DNA of 20,810 nucleotides, taken from Verrucomicrobiota bacterium. GTDB lineage: Bacteria; Verrucomicrobiota; Verrucomicrobiia; Limisphaerales; UBA9464. The notes beneath the pieces are model-generated. The model had not been told where the DNA came from, ran no database searches, and saw nothing but the letters and a program-made list of their open reading frames with translations. Shown here one piece after another: positions 6,382 through 13,472 of the stretch; positions within the stretch are counted from its first letter, which is position 1; each line of letters starts with the position of its first letter. Location: contig CANHYD010000005.1 in NCBI GenBank assembly GCA_947464705.1, forward strand, positions 1 through 20,810. Reading direction: 5' to 3'. A program made the translations under genes and the position numbers.

Positions 6382-9300
6382 ATGAAACGCCAAATCCTAA
6401 AACTGACGGGCATGCTCGCGCTGATCTCCAGCGCTGCGACAACCTTGACTGCGGACTACGCATCAACGGTATCCAACCTCAAGCCGGTCGCCTTCTGGCG
6501 CCTCAATGAGTCCACTCAACCGCCCGCTGCCGATGTGGCGGTCAACGTCGGTTCCCTCGGCGATTCCGCCGTGGGGTACTACCTGGGAACTGCCCAGCAC
6601 CCGGTTCCAGGTGCTCTCACCGGCCGCACCGACAGTGCCGTGGGCTTCGACGCCACCGCCAACTCGGTCGCCATGGTTCCCTACATGCCGGCAATGAATC
6701 CCAAGGCTCCATTCACGGTGGAAGCCTGGCTCAGCCCGAATGTGGAGCATGCCGCCGGATCCGGCACACTGACTTGCGCTATTTCCAGCGGACAATTCGC
6801 CTCACCTCGAACGGGTTGGCTGATCTACCAAGCCGAAAACGGCTGGAACCTTCGCATGTACGATAGCAAGGGCACAGCCACCTCGGTGAACATCACCGGA
6901 GGGACGGCTCCCGTGTCGGGCCTGTGGTACCATGTCGTCGCGGTCTACGACGGAGCCACAGCCAAACTGTTCGTCAATGGTGCCAAGGCAGCCGAAGCGG
7001 CGCAGACCAGCTACGTGCCCGGCCAATCCGGCGGTTTTGCCATCGGCGGCCGCGCAGACGGATCTTTCTGGTGGAATGGTTCTGCCGACGAAGTCGCCCT
7101 CTACAGCAAGGCTCTGACTGACGACGAGATCTCGGCCCATTACTCCAACGGCGCGGCGACCAACCCGACTGCGAGCTATCAGAGCCTCGTCCTGGCTAAA
7201 TCTCCGCTCGCCTACTACCGGCTCAATGAAGCGGCCTACACGGCTCCCACCAGCGTTCCTGTGGCTGCCAACGTCGGCTCGGCCGGTGCCTCGATTGCCG
7301 GCTCTTACAATCCTGGCATGAAGGCGGCGGCGGATGGCCCAAAACCCCCAATTTACACGGGGTTCGAAGGCTCCAACGTGGGCGGCGGGTTCAATGGATC
7401 CGCCGGCTACGTCGGCACGCCGTTCCAGATGAACGACATGAGCGAGTTTACCATGATGGGTTGGATACGTCGTGGGGCCATCAAGAGCGGCCGCGGTGGT
7501 TATTTCGGCCAGAACGACCTGCTTGAGTTCGGCGACGCCGACGGCGGGGCCAACATCGAACTGTGGGTCAACGCCCGCGGTGGCAACATCAAGGCGGCGT
7601 ACCCGTTCAAGGACAATGAGTGGGGCCACTTCGCCGTCATCGGCGACGCTTCCTCCACCGTGCTGTACGCCAACGGCAAGGAGATCGGGCGTCTCAGTGG
7701 CACGTTGGCCAGCTATGGCACCAGCAGCTTCAACTTCAACATCGGCGGCGGCGGCATCTTCAATACCGCAGGCGACTACTTCAACGGCAACATCGACGAA
7801 GTGGCCGTCTTCGACAAAGCGCTGACCGCGACTGCCATCCAGGCGATCTACTTCTCGGCCAACGTGGCTCCGACCATCACCTTGCAGCCCACCTTGCCGA
7901 GTCGCACGCTGTACGCCGGCTACTCAGTGAGTCTGACCGGTGCCGGCTCGGGCACCCCACCACTGACCTATCAGTGGCGCAAGGACGGACAGAACTTGTC
8001 CGGCAAGACGTCATCCACCCTGTCACTCACCGGCGTCACGGCCGCGGATGCCGGATCGTATGAGTTGGTGGTTTCCAGCACCTACGGATCGGTCAGCAGC
8101 ACCCCGGTCGCCCTGGTGGTGACTCCTGCCGACGGGGTGGCTCCGACGCTCCAGTATGCCGCAGGCGGTGCCAGCTTCGACAAGGTGCGTGTCTGGTTCT
8201 CGGAACCCTTGGATCCGACGTCCGCTCAGTTGGCGGCCAACTACAAGATCGATGGACTTACCGTGACGGCTGCAACGCTCGTTTCCCCAGCCGGCACCGT
8301 CGGCGACAACATCGTCGAACTGACCACCTCCAAGCAGGAAGCGGGCAAGACCTACAAGATCACCATCACTGGTGTGAAAGATCAGATGCTACCCGCCACC
8401 ACGATCGAGGCCAACTCGACGATCACCTTCGGCGCATGGATCTTGGCTTCCGGCGCGCTGCGCTTTGAACACTACGACAACCTCCCAACCGCCAGCGACG
8501 AGGCCATCACCGCTGCCCTTGCAGATTCTCGCGTGATCGCCGGCACCCCGACGACTCTGGGCACGATCACCGGTCGCTTCGATACCCGGACCGTGTTCCC
8601 GGATGACAGCCATGAGAATTACATGGCCCGGATCACCGGTTTCATCACCCCGACCGAGTCGGGCGACTACTACTTCTTCCTCGCTTCCGACGACGCCTCC
8701 CGTGTCTACCTGAGCCAGAACGACACCCTGCCCAATCCGGCGACGGACACCCCGATCATCAACGAGCCCGGTTGCTGCAACGGCTTCTATGAACCGGAAG
8801 CCGGTGACCCGGCCACCACCGCCGCACCGATCAGCCTGCAGGCCGGCAAGAAATACGCGATCCTGACACTGCTCAAGGAGGGCGGCGGCGGCGATTGGCT
8901 CAGGGTCGCTTGGCGCAAGTCCACCGACACCACCGCTGCTGCTTCGTTGCCCCCCATCGAAGGCAAGTTCCTGTCCACCTTTGTGGATCCGAATGCCGAG
9001 GTGGAGTTCACGAAACAGCCCACCAACCAAGAAGGAGCCCTTTCCACCACAGCGGTTAATTTCCTGACCCAAGCCTTCACCTCGAGCGACGGCGGCTTCA
9101 CCGTCACCAACACCACCCCGGAGCCTCCGGGCCCTTGGGTGTATGACCCGGCCAACGGTCTGTGGTCGGCTGATGGCTCCGTGGACGGTTGCGGGGGCCC
9201 CTACAACTCTCGGCTGAACTCGGCGACCTATACTGTGCCGGAATCGCAGGCCGTGACCCTGAGCTTCTACCATCGTTATTCCTTCGAGGGAGATCTCTAT

Positions 9301-10020
9301 GACGGCGGTCAGGTACTGGTCAGCGTCAATGGCGGTGCTTTCACCTCCGTTCCGGCCGAAAACTTCACCGCCAACGGTTATGCCAACGGTGTCATCCAGG
9401 GTAACGGTGCCCTCAAGGGCCTGCGGGCCTTCAATGCCGATTCCGCGGGCTATGCGGCCGGCGAGTTCATCACCAGCGCGGCGATACTCGGAACCTTTAC
9501 CCAGGGTGACAAGATCGTCGTCCAGTTCCTGGGTGGCTGGGACGACTGCTCCAAGGCCAGCACCCCGAGCTGGCAGATCAAGGAGGTCAAACTGGCTGTC
9601 AGCTCGCCACCCACCGCGGTGACCTTCGAGGGCGCCGCCAAGGTGACCCGTCAGGGCGTGGCCACCTCGTTCAGTTATCAGTGGCAGCGGAACGACGGTG
9701 CTGGCTTTGTCGACATCGCCAACGCGACCGGGACCTCGTACCGCTTCTTCCCGACGACGCCTTCGGACATCTCCGCAAGCTATCGTCTGCTCGCGGGCGT
9801 ACCGGGCAAACTGGTACCGAGCACTGCGGTGAAGGTCACCGCCCCAGCTCCGGTGCTCTCACTAAGCCGCTCCGGCGACGCGATCACGGTGACCTTCACC
9901 GGCAACCTGCAGTCGTCGACCTCGATCTCGGGGCCCTTCAGCAACGTGACCGGTGCCACCAGCCCGTACACAGTTCCGGCTCCGAGTGGTGGCAGCCTGT
10001 TCTACCGTAGCATCCGGTGA
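6382..10020 (+). CDS. Large secreted multidomain surface protein (LamG-LamG-Ig-PA14-jelly roll)
   Basis: A 1212-residue exported protein with a signal peptide (residues 1-24, cleaved near 'TLTA-DYAST'). Two homologous LamG/concanavalin-like domains follow, about 25-258 and 264-494: compare 'LKPVAFWRLNES' with 'KSPLAYYRLNEA', and 'DEVALYSKALT' with 'DEVAVFDKALT'. An Ig-like domain (about 495-582, 'LTYQWRKDGQNL', 'DAGSYELVV') and an SbsA-like Ig domain (about 586-684, 'VRVWFSEPLDP') come next. A PA14-like domain covers about 685-870 ('GDYYFFLASDDASRVYLS'). A jelly-roll segment (about 890-1075) appears to interrupt another Ig domain that resumes with 'SFSYQWQRNDG'. The last 55 residues ('GNLQSSTSISGPFSNV...LFYRSIR') resemble a C-terminal module frequent in exported verrucomicrobial proteins. 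No catalytic site is evident, so glycan binding or adhesion is likely. Codon choice is strongly biased to C/G third positions and the transcript is well bounded, suggesting high expression. Confidence 0.9.
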   Translation: MKRQILKLTGMLALISSAATTLTADYASTVSNLKPVAFWRLNESTQPPAADVAVNVGSLGDSAVGYYLGTAQHPVPGALTGRTDSAVGFDATANSVAMVPYMPAMNPKAPFTVEAWLSPNVEHAAGSGTLTCAISSGQFASPRTGWLIYQAENGWNLRMYDSKGTATSVNITGGTAPVSGLWYHVVAVYDGATAKLFVNGAKAAEAAQTSYVPGQSGGFAIGGRADGSFWWNGSADEVALYSKALTDDEISAHYSNGAATNPTASYQSLVLAKSPLAYYRLNEAAYTAPTSVPVAANVGSAGASIAGSYNPGMKAAADGPKPPIYTGFEGSNVGGGFNGSAGYVGTPFQMNDMSEFTMMGWIRRGAIKSGRGGYFGQNDLLEFGDADGGANIELWVNARGGNIKAAYPFKDNEWGHFAVIGDASSTVLYANGKEIGRLSGTLASYGTSSFNFNIGGGGIFNTAGDYFNGNIDEVAVFDKALTATAIQAIYFSANVAPTITLQPTLPSRTLYAGYSVSLTGAGSGTPPLTYQWRKDGQNLSGKTSSTLSLTGVTAADAGSYELVVSSTYGSVSSTPVALVVTPADGVAPTLQYAAGGASFDKVRVWFSEPLDPTSAQLAANYKIDGLTVTAATLVSPAGTVGDNIVELTTSKQEAGKTYKITITGVKDQMLPATTIEANSTITFGAWILASGALRFEHYDNLPTASDEAITAALADSRVIAGTPTTLGTITGRFDTRTVFPDDSHENYMARITGFITPTESGDYYFFLASDDASRVYLSQNDTLPNPATDTPIINEPGCCNGFYEPEAGDPATTAAPISLQAGKKYAILTLLKEGGGGDWLRVAWRKSTDTTAAASLPPIEGKFLSTFVDPNAEVEFTKQPTNQEGALSTTAVNFLTQAFTSSDGGFTVTNTTPEPPGPWVYDPANGLWSADGSVDGCGGPYNSRLNSATYTVPESQAVTLSFYHRYSFEGDLYDGGQVLVSVNGGAFTSVPAENFTANGYANGVIQGNGALKGLRAFNADSAGYAAGEFITSAAILGTFTQGDKIVVQFLGGWDDCSKASTPSWQIKEVKLAVSSPPTAVTFEGAAKVTRQGVATSFSYQWQRNDGAGFVDIANATGTSYRFFPTTPSDISASYRLLAGVPGKLVPSTAVKVTAPAPVLSLSRSGDAITVTFTGNLQSSTSISGPFSNVTGATSPYTVPAPSGGSLFYRSIR

Positions 10021-10041
10021 TCGAGCGGATTCAACGATTCG

Positions 10042-10074
10042 AAGCCCGGAAAGGTTCGCCTTTCCGGGCTTTTT
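10042..10074 (+). terminator. Strong intrinsic terminator after the LamG-protein gene
   Basis: AAGCCCGGAAAGG (10042-10054) and CCTTTCCGGGCTT (10059-10071) form a perfect 13-bp stem around a TTCG tetraloop, running into a T-tract (10070-10074). It lies 21 nt past the stop codon and before the nitroreductase start. It isolates the LamG transcript from the next gene. Confidence 0.93.
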
Positions 10075-10160
10075 GTCAGATCCAGCAAAACCACTGGCTC
10101 GCAGTATCCCCGGTGTCAGTTGCGGCCTCTGAGGGACGCACTAGGATAGCCGCTCTCGCT

Positions 10161-10811
10161 ATGAAGACTCTCTCCTCCGAACAGCTGCTGGATGCGCTCC
10201 AATGGCGCTATGCCACGAAGAAATTCAATCCCGCGGCCAAGATCCCCGCCGAGACCTGGCAGACTCTGGAATCCGCCCTCATCCTTTCCCCCTCGAGTTT
10301 TGGTCTTCAGCCGTGGAAATTCTTGATTGTCACCAATCCGCTGATCAAGGCCGGGCTGGTTGCACACTCTTGGGGGCAATCCCAACCCGCCGACTGTTCC
10401 CACTTGGTGGTCTTCGCCGTGAAGACCGGCTTGAACGAGGCTCATGTGGACCGCTTTTTGGAGCGTCAAGTGGAGGTGCGAGGTGGCAACCTCGAATCGC
10501 TGGGAGGCTACCGGAACCTGATGCTCACCAGTTTGCAACGCGCAGCCGATGCCGGGTATCTCGACACGTGGCAGACCCATCAATTGTACATCGCTCTCGG
10601 TCAATTCATGGCTGCGGCCGCCTTGCTGGGCATCGATACCTGTCCCATGGAGGGCATCGTTGCTGCCGAGTATGACCAGGCTTTGAATTTGGCGGGTTCC
10701 GGTTACCGAACCGTGGTGGCGTGCGCTGCTGGCTACCGGGCGGACGACGACAAGTATGCCTCCCAGAAGAAAATCCGATTCCCGGCTTCTGAGGTGGTGA
10801 GCCACGTCTGA
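10161..10811 (+). CDS. NfsB-like NAD(P)H-dependent nitroreductase family protein
   Basis: A 216-residue FMN flavoprotein of the nitroreductase family, close in length and motifs to E. coli NfsB (217 residues). It would transfer hydride from NAD(P)H to nitro compounds, quinones or related acceptors in the cytoplasm. The FMN-phosphate region 'LQWRYATKKFNP' (residues 13-24) is followed by 'SPSSFGLQPWKF', the core flavin motif. 'AALLGIDTCPMEGI' and the C-terminal basic segment 'KYASQKKIRFP' match the family. I place the start at ATG 10161: the frame is open back to 10017, but that would cover the terminator and add 48 unrelated residues. It has its own transcription unit, with a strong terminator before it and about 300 bases after it. 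The natural substrate cannot be told. Confidence 0.93.
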   Translation: MKTLSSEQLLDALQWRYATKKFNPAAKIPAETWQTLESALILSPSSFGLQPWKFLIVTNPLIKAGLVAHSWGQSQPADCSHLVVFAVKTGLNEAHVDRFLERQVEVRGGNLESLGGYRNLMLTSLQRAADAGYLDTWQTHQLYIALGQFMAAAALLGIDTCPMEGIVAAEYDQALNLAGSGYRTVVACAAGYRADDDKYASQKKIRFPASEVVSHV

Positions 10812-11116
10812 TTCGATTCGTCCGAGTGTGGCCCTCTCGGCATTGCCGGAGGGTCAACACCGCTGCCGTCCACGGACGTCCTTTCCCAGGTTGTAGTTTC
10901 AGCGCGAGCACCAGCACCGGGAAACAGGGGATCCTTCAGACATTCCAACCGAGGATTGCTCAAAAAGTCTCTAGGGTACTCTGTCAACCGGGCTTGGACC
11001 CTTCGCCAGACACCGGATGAAGCACCTCAGATGATCCCCAACTGAACTGTCGGGTTGTGCCGTTTTTTCCGCAGGAGCCACTGCTGAGTGGCAAGACCGA
11101 GACGACTACCGCCACC
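10812..11116. other. Intergenic region with a post-gene hairpin
   Basis: About 305 bases separate the nitroreductase and DadA-like genes. Near its start, CCCTC-CGGC (10832-10841, one bulged T) pairs with GCCG-GAGGG (10845-10853) around an ATT loop. This makes a 9-bp hairpin about 20 nt past the stop codon, but without a T-tract. It is probably the 3' end of the nitroreductase transcript. I see no convincing promoter and no coding frame in the rest. Confidence 0.5.
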
Positions 11117-12382
11117 ATGCTTTGCAGGATGCGCAGACATGTAGCGATTGTGGGAGGCGGAGTCATCGGCCTGAGCACGGCTTATTACTGCGCCAAGGCC
11201 GGCTACGCGGTGACCGTGATCGATCGAAATCCGCCGGCCCGCAACGGCTGTTCCTTCGGCAACGCCGGCATGGTGGTGCCGAGCCATTTCATCCCGTTGG
11301 CCGCGCCGGGCATGGTCGCCTTGGGTCTCAAGTGGATGTGGAATCCGGAATCCCCGTTCTACATCCGTCCCCGTTTCGACCCGCAACTCTTCGAGTGGGG
11401 ATGGCGCTTCTGGCGAGCCAGCACCGCCGAACGGGTCCAAAAGGCCGCGCCACTGCTGCGGGATATCAGCCTAGCCAGCCGGGCGGCTTTTGAAGAGCTA
11501 GCAGCCCTGCCCCAGCTCGACTTCGGCCTCGTGAAGAAGGGGTTGCTCATGCTGTGCCGCAGCCAGCACAACCTCGACGAGGAGGCCCACATGGCAGCCC
11601 AAGCCCGCGCTCTGGGCATCCCGGCTGATGTCCTAGATGCGCGGCAGACCGCCGCCTTGGACCCATCGGTCACGATGTCTGTCGCCGGATCGGTCTTCTT
11701 CCCCCAGGACTGCCACCTGAGCCCCGACCGCTTCATGGCCGGCTTGCAACGTGAGCTGGAGCTCCTGGGATGCCGCTTCCGTTGGAATGCCGAAGTGCGC
11801 GGCTGGCAAACCGAACACGGTCGGGTTCGGGCGGCCTGGGTCGATGGCGAAGCCTTGGAGGCCGATGAGTTTGTGCTGTGCGGCGGTTCCTGGTCTCCCC
11901 AGACCGCCCCGCAACTCGGGCTCAACCTGCCCATCCAAGCCGGCAAGGGCTACAGCCTCACCCTCCGGCAACCCCGCGAATTACCCCAACTCTGTTCCAT
12001 CTTCACCGAGGCCCGGGTGGCCATCACCCCCATGAACGGCACTCTGCGCTTCGGGGGAACCATGGAAATCGGAGGCCTCAACGAGACCATTAATCCGCTC
12101 CGAGTCCGGGGCATCATCAAATCAGTGCCGAAGTATTTCCCCCGCTTTGAGGAGGCTGATTTTGCGGGCATCGAACCATGGTTCGGCTTGCGCCCGGTAC
12201 CACCGGATGGCCTTCCCTACATCGGTCGAACGAAACGATTCTCCAACCTCTGCCTGGCCACGGGACACGGCATGATGGGTATCAGTCTGGCCCCGATCAC
12301 CGGCCAACTCATCGCCGACACGCTCACGGGATCCCGGCCCCGCTTCGATCTATCTCTGCTCTCGCCCGATCGCCATTCGTAA
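11117..12382 (+). CDS. DadA-like FAD-dependent D-amino-acid dehydrogenase
   Basis: A 421-residue FAD oxidoreductase of the DadA/DAO family, which oxidatively deaminates amino acids (D-amino acids in the type enzyme) and passes electrons to the respiratory chain. The N-terminal dinucleotide fold is 'HVAIVGGGVIGLSTAYYCAKAGYAVTVID' (GxGxxG at about residues 13-18). 'GCSFGNAGMVVPSHFIPLAAPGM' is the typical DadA segment after it. The C-terminal FAD-contact motif is 'LCLATGHGMMGISLAPITGQLIADTLTG'. 'GLRPVPPDGLPYIG' is also diagnostic. Candidate starts are ATG 11117 and ATG 11129; the latter gives MRRHVAIVGGG directly and is equally possible. The frame is open to 11057. No partner racemase or transporter gene is adjacent. 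Family is firm, but glycine, proline or other amino acids remain possible substrates. Confidence 0.92.
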   Translation: MLCRMRRHVAIVGGGVIGLSTAYYCAKAGYAVTVIDRNPPARNGCSFGNAGMVVPSHFIPLAAPGMVALGLKWMWNPESPFYIRPRFDPQLFEWGWRFWRASTAERVQKAAPLLRDISLASRAAFEELAALPQLDFGLVKKGLLMLCRSQHNLDEEAHMAAQARALGIPADVLDARQTAALDPSVTMSVAGSVFFPQDCHLSPDRFMAGLQRELELLGCRFRWNAEVRGWQTEHGRVRAAWVDGEALEADEFVLCGGSWSPQTAPQLGLNLPIQAGKGYSLTLRQPRELPQLCSIFTEARVAITPMNGTLRFGGTMEIGGLNETINPLRVRGIIKSVPKYFPRFEEADFAGIEPWFGLRPVPPDGLPYIGRTKRFSNLCLATGHGMMGISLAPITGQLIADTLTGSRPRFDLSLLSPDRHS

Positions 12383-12497
12383 GCGCCTGTCCGAAACGCG
12401 CCCCCCCCGATCGCAGCCCCTATTGAGAGGCCAAAAAAACCAGGAACCGAAAAACCCCAAGTTCTGATAGGGACGGTTTATCAACGGAGAGACCCTC

Positions 12498-12531
12498 GGA
12501 AATCCGAGGACCATGGAAATTCGAGACCCAT
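12498..12531. repeat. Two-copy 17-bp imperfect tandem repeat
   Basis: GGAAATCCGAGGACCAT (12498-12514) is followed directly by GGAAATTCGAGACCCAT (12515-12531), with 14 of 17 positions identical. A third partial copy starts CGAAATGGA at 12532. The first copy also overlaps a CCTCGG-AAAT-CCGAGG hairpin. Confidence 0.55.
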
Positions 12532-12541
12532 CGAAATGGAC

Positions 12542-12568
12542 GGGGGCCGGCTTTTTGAGCCGACCCCC
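12542..12568. terminator. GC-rich hairpin between convergent genes, possible bidirectional transcript end
   Basis: GGGGG-C-CGGC (12542-12551) pairs with GCCG-A-CCCCC (12559-12568). That is nine pairs and one C-A mismatch around a TTTTTGA loop. There is no T-tract on either side, so it is not a canonical intrinsic terminator. Its position between two convergent genes fits a bidirectional end or a 3' stabilising structure. Confidence 0.4.
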
Positions 12569-12774
12569 AAGTGATGAAAACAATCACGCCTTCACTCGAG
12601 GCGCCATAACCATGACGAGGCAAACACCCAACCCCTACCCGCTGCCCCGCCATCAGCACGTTTCCTTTGCCAACCCTTAGCGGATAGTTACCAACCACCT
12701 ACTACGACGCGGTAACTTCCAGATTGCTCAAAGTTTTTTAAGAAATCTCTACAGGAGCCCAAAGCCCCGGAAAA

Positions 12775-13398
12775 TCATGGGGCAAGCGGCTCGCTCACCC
12801 GCAGCATGACCTCATTGCGGCGGAAGATCGAAGGGGTCCAGGGCGGATCGAAGTAGCCGTAAATCGGTGTCGGATCAGCCACTGCCAGCCCACGGGCCGC
12901 GACCCAACCCTGCAACTCCTCCAAGAACTCCGCCTCCCGTTCCGATGAGCGGCCACCACTGAATCGTCGAACCGCGAAGCGCCCCGCGGCCACCTCGCGA
13001 CGTCGAACCGAGGCGTCGCTGGGGGTCGGAACCGCCGTGGCGACCATGTCCTTGGGCATCACAAACGCCATGACCCGTTGGGTGGAGTTCCCAGGTGTCG
13101 CGGTCGCCGTCATGTACACCGGGGTCGTCATCGCAATCTTCTGCTGAGCCTGGTTGCCTCCAGTGATGAAACGGAACAGTCGACCAAAACTCCCATCCGA
13201 ATCACCCGAAGTCGTCCCCATGGACGTCTCGACCCACTGGAGCGTGGGGTACTCCCGAAGTTGGAATGCGCCGTCGGACTGGATCACCCGGTACGAGGCC
13301 GTTTCGTAGCCGGCACGGACCGCTTGGCAACCACCCGCCGCGACCAGAATCGCCACCAGAACCACCACTGAGCCGATCGCGATTGCCTGAGTCTTCAT
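12775..13398 (-). CDS. SOUL-family haem-binding protein, predicted lipoprotein
   Basis: A 207-residue protein of the SOUL/HBP haem-binding family. A hydrophobic N-terminus ends in 'VAAGGCQ' with C24 as a likely lipidation site, so it is probably a membrane-anchored periplasmic lipoprotein. The SOUL domain starts at 'YETASYRVIQSDGAFQLREYP' in outline, with the characteristic 'FGRLFRFITGGNQAQQKIAMTTPVYM', 'MAFVMP' and C-terminal 'FRRNEVMLRV' segments. Family members bind haem or porphyrin weakly through a hydrophobic pocket, and their bacterial role is unclear. It lies 74 nt downstream of a DUF1501 gene on the same strand, and that gene overlaps a DUF1549/DUF1553 gene carrying a c-type haem motif. 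Co-transcription is plausible. The start codon ATG 13398 is embedded in a repeated sequence (see 13396-13444). Confidence 0.9.
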   Translation of the reverse strand: MKTQAIAIGSVVVLVAILVAAGGCQAVRAGYETASYRVIQSDGAFQLREYPTLQWVETSMGTTSGDSDGSFGRLFRFITGGNQAQQKIAMTTPVYMTATATPGNSTQRVMAFVMPKDMVATAVPTPSDASVRRREVAAGRFAVRRFSGGRSSEREAEFLEELQGWVAARGLAVADPTPIYGYFDPPWTPSIFRRNEVMLRVSEPLAP

Positions 13399-13444
13399 TG
13401 CTCAAACCATCGACCCAATGGCTCTCATTGCAACCATCAACCCA
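13396..13444 (-). repeat. Duplicated start region of the SOUL gene with an in-frame mini-ORF
   Basis: The plus-strand segments CATTGC-tcaa-ACCATCgACCCA (13396-13417) and CATTGC-a-ACCATCaACCCA (13426-13444) are imperfect copies 30 nt apart. On the coding (minus) strand each ends with an ATG. The downstream one is the SOUL start; the upstream one (13428) opens an eight-codon frame in the same phase that stops at TGA 13404-13402, one codon before the real start. Confidence 0.5.
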
Positions 13445-13472
13445 CCTTACCCGTTGGTGCGAGTGGTTGCTG

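Larger units (their letters stand above)
12383..12774. other. Convergent intergenic region with repeats and hairpins
   Basis: About 390 bases lie between the ends of the convergent DadA-like and SOUL genes. They hold a C8 run (12401-12408), a 17-bp tandem repeat and a long GC hairpin (both listed separately). AT-rich sequence follows around 12720-12760. No credible gene is present. Confidence 0.6.

Noticed and set aside
8389..9273. 294-codon minus-strand open frame inside the LamG-protein gene
   Set aside because: It has a low-complexity Gly/Arg/Val-rich translation opposite a clear multidomain gene, with no motif or start context.
10017..10160. N-terminal extension of the nitroreductase from ATG 10017
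   Set aside because: It would translate through the strong terminator and add 48 residues unlike the family; ATG 10161 gives the standard NfsB-like length.
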